Position numbers and translations under genes: made by a program. The notes below the pieces were generated by a model. The model did no database searches. It was not told the DNA's origin and worked only from the letters and a program-made list of their open reading frames with translations. A stretch of DNA of 9,460 nucleotides, taken from assembly GCA_017511325.1 (NCBI GenBank), contig JAFWKS010000166.1:1-9460 (forward strand). The letters run 5' to 3'. This document shows positions 1-5,213 of this stretch, piece after piece (the stretch's first letter is position 1; every line of letters begins with the position of its first letter). This DNA is from Erysipelotrichaceae bacterium (lineage in GTDB: Bacteria; Bacillota_I; Bacilli_A; Erysipelotrichales; Erysipelotrichaceae).

Positions 1-2
1 AT

Positions 3-446
3 CAACTGATTGCCATTGATGAGAAAGACGGCAGATACTACCAGTTCTCCAGCGTGCTTGATCAGGATACGGTCGATGCCTTTAACGCTCTGGATTTCTC
101 GGCAGAGGATTATGACGCTCAGGCCTATGGTCTGATCAGGGATGTCGAGATCGAAGACTGTATCGACTTTACTGATGAGCTTCCTTCTGCAGAAGAGCTG
201 TCCTTATATGAAGGCAAGACGATCAAAGATCTTCTCGATGATGGCTATGAAGTAATGGGATGCAGCTTCTCGGAAGAACATGCCTATGTTTTTGTAGAGA
301 AAGACATGATGGACTATAAGGTAAGCGTTGAACCGACAGAGGGATTCAATTCGGACGATGAATTTGATTATGACGCCTTCGACGATTTCACGATCAAGGA
401 AATCGTATTCGACAATCCGGAGTACTCCGCTTTACCGATGAAGTAA
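3..446 (+). CDS. Acidic protein of unknown function, C-terminal part (5' end outside window)
   Basis: The frame is open to the left edge and ends at a TAA, so 147 residues of a longer protein are visible. A GTG at 54 is in frame, but the frame continues upstream as good coding sequence (QLIAIDEKDGRYYQF), so it is not the start. The protein is very acidic and seems to hold two related modules. One ends in FSAEDYDAQAYGLIRDVEIE; the other begins with GKTIKDLLDDGYEV and ends in FDYDAFDDFTIKEIVFDN. This resembles small repeat-containing lipoproteins or secreted proteins of gut Bacillota, but the N-terminus that would show a signal peptide is missing. The function is unknown. A terminator follows directly, so this is the last gene of its transcript. 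Confidence 0.85.
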   Translation, partial: QLIAIDEKDGRYYQFSSVLDQDTVDAFNALDFSAEDYDAQAYGLIRDVEIEDCIDFTDELPSAEELSLYEGKTIKDLLDDGYEVMGCSFSEEHAYVFVEKDMMDYKVSVEPTEGFNSDDEFDYDAFDDFTIKEIVFDNPEYSALPMK

Positions 447-466
447 AAATCAATCATATGAGATAC

Positions 467-496
467 AAAGAGGAATCAACGATTCCCTCTTTTTTG
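467..496 (+). terminator. Rho-independent terminator after the acidic-protein gene
   Basis: AAGAGGAATC, loop AAC, then GATTCCCTCTT running into six T. One G is bulged in the right arm. It lies about 20 bases after the stop codon at 446, so it should end the upstream transcript. Confidence 0.85.
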
Positions 497-508
497 TCTA
501 CCGAAAAC

Positions 509-525
509 CCCCGGATAGTCCGGGG
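509..525. repeat. GC-rich hairpin, probable left-end palindrome of the IS relic
   Basis: CCCCGGA, loop TAG, TCCGGGG: a perfect 7-bp stem with a three-base loop. A run of A lies on the left and TTCTATATAA on the right. Its position ahead of the tnpA leader matches the subterminal palindrome that TnpA binds in IS200/IS605 elements. There is no T tract, so it is not a good terminator. Confidence 0.6.
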
Positions 526-561
526 TTCTATATAACTTCAGCGTTGAACATAGTATTTATA

Positions 562-631
562 AAAAGTCCTCTTTCCGATACACTTCAATTGCAGCCTGCC
601 AGTTGCATTGAAGAAAGGAAAGAGGACTTTT
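562..631. promoter_or_regulatory. Long leader hairpin upstream of tnpA, possible bidirectional terminator
   Basis: The outer stem is a perfect 15-bp match between AAAAGTCCTCTTTCC (562-576) and GGAAAGAGGACTTTT (617-631). The inner stem pairs CTTCAATTGCA (583-593) with TGCATTGAAG (604-613), with one extra T. A-rich sequence on the left and T-rich sequence on the right of the outer stem would allow termination in both directions. In IS200 itself a comparable hairpin protects the transposase gene from outside transcription and limits its expression. The same role is inferred here. Any purine-rich ribosome site (AAAGAGG) sits inside the right arm. Confidence 0.7.
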
Positions 632-641
632 ATATTTTACT

Positions 642-782
642 ATGATTGAACAAAGTAATACATTGGCTCATACAGCCTGGAACTGTAAGTATCACATCGT
701 CTTTGCCCCGAAATATAGAAGAAAGGTAATCTATGATGAAATAAGTAAGCACGATCGAATGGGAATAAAGAAAAAAAGATAA
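642..782 (+). pseudogene. tnpA: Truncated IS200-type transposase TnpA (N-terminal fragment)
   Basis: The 46-codon frame begins MIEQSNTLAHTAWNCKYHIV and continues FAPKYRRKVIYDEIS. This is the hallmark N-terminus of IS200/IS605 TnpA (pattern AHTxWxCKYHIVFxPKYRRKVIY). Homology stops after about residue 35; the last residues (KHDRMGIKKKR) do not look like the family. TnpA is normally about 130-150 residues. The fragment lacks the HUH metal-binding histidines and the catalytic tyrosine, which lie further on in the family, so no transposase activity is possible. The family identification is firm; the exact deletion point is uncertain. Confidence 0.9.
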
Positions 783-812
783 ATCTTGGAGTAAAAATCC
801 AAGATTTTTATT
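781..812 (+). terminator. Hairpin with T-rich tail at the right side of the IS relic
   Basis: AAATCTTGGA (781-790), loop GTAAAAA, TCCAAGATTT (798-807), then TTATTT. The stem is a perfect 10 bp. It may be the right-end structure of the IS, a terminator, or both. It shields the following dehydrogenase gene from upstream transcription. Confidence 0.65.
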
Positions 813-841
813 TGTTTAATAATAAATTTTATTGTACAAGT

Positions 842-870
842 TTGCTCCATTTCAATTAGGAAATTATAAT
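842..870 (+). promoter_or_regulatory. Putative promoter of the short-chain dehydrogenase gene
   Basis: TTGCTC (842-847), 17 bases, TATAAT (865-870). The -10 box is perfect and the spacing ideal; the -35 box is only a half match. The predicted transcript start (about 877) falls almost on the ATG at 880, which would give a leaderless or nearly leaderless mRNA. Confidence 0.5.
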
Positions 871-879
871 TATTACATT

Positions 880-1665
880 ATGAAGAAAGTTGCTATCGTA
901 ACAGGAGGAAGCTCGGGGATCGGATCATGCGTTGCTGAAAGATTGTCAAAGCAGGGATATCAGATTTATGAGTTATCCAGAACAAGCAAGAACAGAGAAA
1001 AATTGATCCATATTGATTGTGATGTTACAGAAAGCGAAGACATCATTAAAGCAATCAACGAAATAATAAGCAGAGAAGACCGTATCGATCTGGTGGTGAA
1101 CTGCGCCGGATTTGGAATATCTGGTGCAGTTGAGTATACAGACATCATTGAAGCCAAAAGACAGTTTGAGGTGAACTTTTTTGGAACCATTGAAGTTAAC
1201 AGAACGTGTATTCCTCATCTTAAAAACAGCAAAGGCAGGATAGTTAATATATCTTCGGTCGCAGCATTGGCCCCGATACCTTTTCAGGCTTACTATTCTG
1301 CCTGCAAGGCAGCGATCAATTCCTATACTCTGGCTCTTTCTAACGAGTTGAGGCCTTTTGGCATAAGCGTCTGCGCGATCATGCCGGGCGATACTTCCAC
1401 AGGTTTTACCGCTGCCAGAAGAAAATCCATAAAAGGCGATGAAGAATATGACGGCAGGATCTCAAGATCGGTAAAGAAGATGGAAGAAGATGAAAAAAGA
1501 GGCGTAAGTGCTGAAAAAGCTGCAGAAACGATCTGCAGGATAGCTTTGAAGAAGAAGGTTAAACCTATATATACGATCGGCTTAGATTATAAACTGATCG
1601 TCGTACTGTTAAAGATACTTCCTTATCGGATGTCCAATTATCTGATCTACAAGATCTATGGTTGA
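880..1665 (+). CDS. Short-chain dehydrogenase/reductase (SDR), classical type, probably NADP(H)-dependent
   Basis: The protein has 261 residues and the full set of classical SDR motifs: TGGSSGIG nucleotide-binding loop (8-15), NCAG (74-77), and the catalytic tetrad N99, S126, Y139, K143 (YSACK). Arg34 just after the second strand favours NADP(H). The C-terminus is extended and hydrophobic (KLIVVLLKILPYRMSNYLIY), as in SDRs acting on lipid-like substrates near membranes. The substrate cannot be told from sequence. The ATG at 880 gives the standard MKKVAIVTGG start; a TTG frame extension to 832 runs through the promoter and is rejected. The nearest purine-rich site (AGGA, 858-861) is 18 bases away, too far for a normal ribosome site. 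It is transcribed alone between the IS relic and a convergent membrane gene. Confidence 0.93.
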   Translation: MKKVAIVTGGSSGIGSCVAERLSKQGYQIYELSRTSKNREKLIHIDCDVTESEDIIKAINEIISREDRIDLVVNCAGFGISGAVEYTDIIEAKRQFEVNFFGTIEVNRTCIPHLKNSKGRIVNISSVAALAPIPFQAYYSACKAAINSYTLALSNELRPFGISVCAIMPGDTSTGFTAARRKSIKGDEEYDGRISRSVKKMEEDEKRGVSAEKAAETICRIALKKKVKPIYTIGLDYKLIVVLLKILPYRMSNYLIYKIYG

Positions 1666-1696
1666 TAAGTTCAAAACCAAGATACCTTGTATATCA

Positions 1697-2332
1697 TTAA
1701 AGGAAAAGAGCGATGAGCCAGATATAACAGATCGTTTTCGGCATCATCAGCATGCCCATTTTCGGATTTTTGCGGGCAAAGAGCACTGTACCCATATAGA
1801 AGATAAAGCTCAAAAGCACCAGAACAGCCATCAGATACTGTCGGTAACAAAAGGCAAGGTAATAGATCGTAAAGATCCCGATAATGATAAACGGGATATT
1901 GCGGTAGATATGCCAGCTGTTTTCCCTGTCCTGTTTTCTGAACCAGTCATTCTGCGGGAAAAGACAAAGGCAGATGCGGACGATCGCCATGATCAGTATT
2001 AAAGGAAAGATGAAGGACGGAACGATCACAGCCGGATGCCTTTCTTTCATGACCAGATAAAGAAAAACATAGAAAAGCGTCATCGTGATCGAAGAAACAA
2101 GATTTCCTAGACCTAAGTCTTTTTTATCATGAGGTCCAGGACCTCTTAAGGCGATACGGATACGCGGGACCAGATGGAAAGCATCGCCTCCGGCCAGGAA
2201 GAAGGTCATTATCGAACACAGCATGTCTTTTCTGAACAAAAAGATAACAGCTGCTGTAAAAGCAAACAGCAGATACAGGATACAGAAGACAGCTTCGATC
2301 AGTTTCATTTTCATTGCTTTGTCGTTATACAT
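1697..2332 (-). CDS. Uncharacterised multi-pass integral membrane protein
   Basis: The protein has 211 residues and about six or seven hydrophobic helices (roughly 13-33, 37-55, 80-97, 104-123, 146-163, 168-186 and the C-terminus). Polar motifs sit between them: GGDAFHLVPR (48-57), CLFPQNDW (123-130), YRNIPF (143-148) and MLMMPKT (194-200). I recall related uncharacterised membrane proteins in Clostridia with the same GDxFHLxPR pattern, but no function. I chose the start at 2332 because the upstream frame (to 2377) runs through a promoter-like TACAAT and has no ribosome site. With the 2332 start there is also no Shine-Dalgarno. The gene is convergent with the dehydrogenase, 31 bases apart, with no clear terminator between them. 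Confidence 0.82.
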   Translation of the reverse strand: MYNDKAMKMKLIEAVFCILYLLFAFTAAVIFLFRKDMLCSIMTFFLAGGDAFHLVPRIRIALRGPGPHDKKDLGLGNLVSSITMTLFYVFLYLVMKERHPAVIVPSFIFPLILIMAIVRICLCLFPQNDWFRKQDRENSWHIYRNIPFIIIGIFTIYYLAFCYRQYLMAVLVLLSFIFYMGTVLFARKNPKMGMLMMPKTICYIWLIALFL

Positions 2333-2338
2333 GTTTAT

Positions 2339-2344
2339 ATTGTA
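2339..2344 (-). promoter_or_regulatory. Putative -10 box of the membrane-protein gene
   Basis: TACAAT on the minus strand, six bases before the chosen ATG. No good -35 box is seen 16-18 bases further upstream. If real, the transcript would start at or next to the start codon. Confidence 0.3.
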
Positions 2345-2377
2345 ACGCATCATAAACAAAACAAACTTTAGATGCAT

Positions 2378-2630
2378 ATAATGGAATTAGAACCTTCAGA
2401 TCTGTTTCATGAGAAAATGAATTGCTGAATAATAAAGGAGAAGAAACACAAACGTCGTATTTGATAAAATAAAGACGAAAAACACTCTGTTGATGAAGTT
2501 CATAAAAAACTTTCATTAACAAAACCAGATTCAAGGTATCTGAAAGCTTGTGACTCATTAGATATTCTATTTAACTCTATTGAGACTGTTGCCAACAGAA
2601 AGAGTTCATAAATAAAGAAAGGGAAAACAA
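2378..2630. other. AT-rich intergenic stretch with a start-less open segment (possible gene remnant)
   Basis: No intact gene is supported here. On the plus strand, 2468-2611 is open for about 47 codons and reads like protein (HSVDEVHKKLSLTKPDSRYL, then KACDSLDILFNSIETVANRK), but it has no ATG, GTG or TTG start and no recognisable family. It could be the tail of a decayed gene, or chance. Minus-strand frames across it have unnatural composition. The end of the stretch carries the ribosome site (AAAGGG) of the following small gene. Confidence 0.3.
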
Positions 2631-2810
2631 ATGAACGAAAAACAAAAGATTCTTGATGCAATGAAGAAGGCCGGCGAACCACTCAATGCCGGCAAGGTGG
2701 CTGAACTGACAGGGCTAGACAGAAAAGTCGTAGATAAGGCTTTTGCTGAAATGAAAAAGAGCGGCGAGATCGTCTCACCTGTAAGATGCAAATGGGAGCC
2801 TGCCAAATAG
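2631..2810 (+). CDS. Small winged-helix-like (wHTH) protein, probable DNA-binding regulator
   Basis: The protein has 59 residues. The layout is helix (KQKILDAMKKAG), a helix-turn-helix pair (LNAGKVAELTGLDRKVVDKA), then recognition helix and wing (FAEMKKSGEIVSPVRCKWEP). This matches a family of tiny single-domain winged-helix proteins in Clostridia and methanogens that end in a KRCxWxPA-like tail. A ribosome site AAAGGG lies about 7 bases before the ATG. The gene is monocistronic, with a terminator 8 bases after its stop. No target is known. It is too short for most ORF cut-offs but well supported by its motifs, ribosome site and terminator. DNA binding is inferred from the fold pattern only. 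Confidence 0.85.
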   Translation: MNEKQKILDAMKKAGEPLNAGKVAELTGLDRKVVDKAFAEMKKSGEIVSPVRCKWEPAK

Positions 2811-2818
2811 AATCGATC

Positions 2819-2843
2819 AAGGAGCAAAACAAGCTCCTTTTTC
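2819..2843 (+). terminator. Rho-independent terminator after the wHTH gene
   Basis: AAGGAGC (2819-2825), loop AAAACAA, GCTCCTT (2833-2839), then TTT. A perfect 7-bp stem with a T run. Confidence 0.85.
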
Positions 2844-2919
2844 AATTGTTTATATAGATGACGGTGTTAAGCTCTGTGATCAGTTTATATAAAAGATTAG
2901 AAGAAAGAGGTATAGGTAT

Positions 2920-3356
2920 ATGTTGAAATTTATCGTTGTTTTTCTGGTGGCGGCAGTAATAGAAGTGATCCAGGTTGTGACAACAAACAAGAATCATTAT
3001 GATGGCAAAAAAGATCAAAATGCACTTGAATATATAGCACACAGGGTCGACACACCAAGCCTTGGCTATGTGCCGGGCAGAAGAACTTATGATGAAAAAC
3101 ACAAGCTTTATGTCACAGACTATAAATATGAATGGGAATACCAGGAAAAAAGCACGTGATCGATGCCTGTGACGATCCTCACAGCCGTTACAGTCATTAT
3201 ATGGCAACGTTTCCTGATGAAATCACGATCACCATCCATCACAAGACGGGTGGATACTACATCCCGAAAAACGAAAGAACTAGAGAGTTTAAATATCTTG
3301 CCAGTATGGCCATTTCTTTGATCTTAAGCTATTATATTGTCAGTCTTTTTATGTGA
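2920..3356 (+). pseudogene. Two-TM membrane protein split by a -1 frameshift (DUF3592-like architecture)
   Basis: Two adjacent frames make one sensible protein of about 147 residues. The first (from ATG 2920, stop 3157-3159) has an N-terminal membrane helix (LKFIVVFLVAAVIEVIQVV) and the start of a soluble domain ending YEWEYQEK. The second carries the rest from HVIDACDDPHSRYSHYM to ITIHHKTGGYYIPKNE and a C-terminal helix ending at 3356. The frames join at the A6 run 3146-3151: one more A would read GAA AAA AAG CAC and restore the frame. TM - soluble beta domain - TM with a late 'YYIPKNE' motif recalls DUF3592 proteins. The start has a clear ribosome site (GAAAGAGG). It may be a recent pseudogene, a sequencing slip, or a gene rescued by slippage. 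The joined reading is well supported; the family is a weak guess. Confidence 0.75.
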
Positions 3357-3405
3357 TGGGATAAAAAACAAGTATCACAAACAGGATCGGCGAAACCGTA
3401 TGACA

Positions 3406-3428
3406 TATAATGATTAAGGGTGATCACC
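3406..3428 (+). promoter_or_regulatory. Putative -10 box and adjacent perfect palindrome ahead of the Imm5-like gene
   Basis: TATAAT (3406-3411) is followed eight bases later by the perfect 10-bp palindrome GGTGATCACC (3419-3428), which would sit at the transcript start. No convincing -35 box lies 16-18 bases upstream. The palindrome could be an operator; its core GATC is common in this genome, so chance is possible. Confidence 0.35.
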
Positions 3429-3457
3429 TGATATATAAAAAAGATCACTGAGATATC

Positions 3458-3907
3458 ATGATGACAGAAACAAAGATCAGGATCGATGATGATCCGGAAA
3501 TAAGAAAACTTATCGTCAATGGATATGAAAACTCATCCAAATTAATGGCGTGCAGGTTTGCCATATCCAGCGCAAGAGATATTCTTAAACTGATCGATCA
3601 GCCTTTCGATGATGAGATCAGAAAAGCTTTAAGGATAAATGATAAATGGCAGAATGGCGAAGCATCTATAAGCGAAGTTCGTAAGGAGGTTTTCAGTATT
3701 CACGGGCTCGCAAAAGAAAGCGATGATCCGATCATTGTTGCAGCTTTGAGAACAGTCGGCCACGCGATAGCTTCTGCTCACATGAAGGAACACGCTCTGG
3801 TAGCTGCCGATTATGCGATCAGAGTCGTCAACCTGCTTTATCCTAAAGACATGGAAGCTGTAAAAAGGGTACGGCTCATTCAACTTGGATATCTTGATAA
3901 AAAATAA
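3458..3907 (+). CDS. Imm5-family putative immunity protein
   Basis: The protein has 149 residues and is mostly alpha-helical. It shows the Imm5 pattern: a charged helix ending with a tryptophan and small turn (ALRINDKWQNGEASISEVRK, 57-76), a helix with IHGLAKES (81-88), and the conserved block RTVGHAIASAHMKEHALVAA (98-117) with His102, His108 and His112. Imm5 proteins are predicted to neutralise toxins of polymorphic toxin systems and usually lie next to the toxin gene. No toxin is seen here, so the cognate partner is missing or the protein has another role. Start: ATG 3458 or the next codon at 3461; neither has a strong ribosome site. It lies 13 bases ahead of the next gene, so the two are probably co-transcribed. 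Confidence 0.78.
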   Translation: MMTETKIRIDDDPEIRKLIVNGYENSSKLMACRFAISSARDILKLIDQPFDDEIRKALRINDKWQNGEASISEVRKEVFSIHGLAKESDDPIIVAALRTVGHAIASAHMKEHALVAADYAIRVVNLLYPKDMEAVKRVRLIQLGYLDKK

Positions 3908-3920
3908 AAGGTATAGGCAT

Positions 3921-5141
3921 ATGAATTTACTCGAAGATTTTACAGATCAGCTTCATGGATGGTCCATAAGCGTGAAAGAGCCGCTTCTTTCATCCAAAGA
4001 TCTGCGTTATTACCTTGATCTGCAGGAAAAGCGGCTGAAGAAAACGGGAACGATCAGAGAAGAAGAATATTCCCATGTCAAGGAAGAGATAAATGGAGCC
4101 ATTGAAAGAAGCGAAAACGGCTATTCTTCAAAGATCCAGTACAGGGAAGCAGTACAGCATATAACCTATCTGAAAAACGGAAAGCAGTTAAAAAAAATCA
4201 GAAGGCCAGTCAATCTGTATGTTTCTTTTCTTGATAAACAGGGACATGAAGACAGGCAATACACCTGTCCAAACTGCGGAAACAGAATGAGCGCTCTGCA
4301 GGCAAGAGATGGCTGTCCATACTGCGGGACATTTTTTGAGACAGATGAGATCTATCCGTGTGTTTCATACTATTATACGGTCCCCGGTATCGTTGAAAGA
4401 GCTTCTTTGATGGGCAATCTTAAAAAAGAAATACTGATATGCGGGATCCTATGCGGCGTTTCTGTATTCATGATCAGCTTCTTTTATGCCTATAGAGACG
4501 CGGGGATATTGGTCGATCTGCTCATATCGTTATTCATGGGTGGTCTATGCGGTGGTGTTTCAGCGTTTTTGTGGTATATGATGCGAAGCTTTATCCTTTT
4601 GATAAGGGTGTTCTTTGAAGCAGGACGAGCCTTGCCGATGCTTAAGACTTTGAACAGCCGCAAGAAGATGCTCAGATTCATGAAAGATCATGATCCCGAC
4701 TTTTCCTATGAAGCTTTTGAGGGCAGAGTCATCTCGCTTCTTAGAACGATCGTCTTATCTGATGATCGGGATACCCTGTCGATCTATGAATCAGGAAGAG
4801 AGCTTAGCGACTTTGATGATGTCGTCGACATGCAGTATCGGGGAGCCGTCTATGTAAGAAAATGTGAAAAGATCGATGATCAACTGCGAATCGAAGGTAT
4901 CGCTTATTTGACTGATACCTATATCAAAAAAAGTGTTCATGAAAAAGATGAGAAGATCTCTTTTATCTTGTACAAGGAAGCTGACGGGCACAGTGATCCG
5001 GGCTTCTCGATCCATCGGGTCAGCTGTTCATCCTGCGGCGGCAGTTTTGATGCGATGCACCAAAGAAACTGTCCATATTGCGGAAGTGCTTATGAGCTGA
5101 AAAAGAAAGATTGGATCGTCAAGGAAATGAAGAAGATCTGA
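3921..5141 (+). CDS. Membrane-anchored Tim44-like domain protein with two zinc ribbons
   Basis: The protein has 406 residues. Order of parts: charged N-terminal region (1-110); zinc ribbon 1 with CPNCG...CPYCG (Cys116, 119, 132, 135); two membrane helices (about 170-191 and 195-220); a Tim44-like domain starting at DPDFSYEAFEGRV (258-270) and running through LRIEGIAYLTDTY (322-334); zinc ribbon 2 with CSSCGG...CPYCG (Cys369, 372, 384, 387). Tim44-like domains bind membranes or partner proteins; in bacteria their role is unknown. The start at 3921 is chosen for its ribosome site (AAAGG, 9 bases away); a frame extension to 3885 overlaps the upstream gene. It is the second gene of a pair with the Imm5-like protein. 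No terminator is evident after it. Confidence 0.82.
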   Translation: MNLLEDFTDQLHGWSISVKEPLLSSKDLRYYLDLQEKRLKKTGTIREEEYSHVKEEINGAIERSENGYSSKIQYREAVQHITYLKNGKQLKKIRRPVNLYVSFLDKQGHEDRQYTCPNCGNRMSALQARDGCPYCGTFFETDEIYPCVSYYYTVPGIVERASLMGNLKKEILICGILCGVSVFMISFFYAYRDAGILVDLLISLFMGGLCGGVSAFLWYMMRSFILLIRVFFEAGRALPMLKTLNSRKKMLRFMKDHDPDFSYEAFEGRVISLLRTIVLSDDRDTLSIYESGRELSDFDDVVDMQYRGAVYVRKCEKIDDQLRIEGIAYLTDTYIKKSVHEKDEKISFILYKEADGHSDPGFSIHRVSCSSCGGSFDAMHQRNCPYCGSAYELKKKDWIVKEMKKI

Positions 5142-5213
5142 TCCAAATAAAGAAACATCGATGCAAGCAATGATAAGCCTAAATAAGAAACAATGATCTC
5201 GTAGAATAAACAT

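Larger units (their letters stand above)
509..807 (+). mobile_element. Decayed IS200/IS605-type insertion sequence relic
   Basis: The segment has the layout of an IS200-like element: a GC-rich tip hairpin (509-525), a long leader hairpin (562-631), a TnpA start at 642 and a second hairpin (781-807). Only about the first third of tnpA remains, so most of the element has been deleted and it cannot move by itself. IS200/IS605 elements lack terminal inverted repeats and leave no target duplication; they use subterminal hairpins recognised by the HUH transposase. The outer borders are therefore inferred from the hairpins and may be off by 10-30 bases. GATC sites, dense elsewhere, are nearly absent here, which fits a foreign origin. 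Confidence 0.7.

Noticed and set aside
1658..2002. Plus-strand open frame of 114 codons overlapping the membrane-protein gene
   Set aside because: It is the antisense of a clear multi-pass membrane protein, has a His/Lys/Asp-rich unnatural composition and no ribosome site.
2325..2845. Three overlapping minus-strand open frames
   Set aside because: Composition is unnatural, they overlap one another and the well-supported wHTH gene and its terminator, and none has a recognisable motif.
3140..3160. Canonical programmed -1 ribosomal frameshift site
   Set aside because: The zero-frame codons at the A run are GAA AAA AGC, which do not fit X-XXY-YYZ, and I see no strong downstream stem or pseudoknot.
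2842..3207. Minus-strand frame of 121 codons
   Set aside because: Antisense shadow of the frameshifted membrane protein. The plus strand has the ribosome site and the sensible TM-domain-TM reading.
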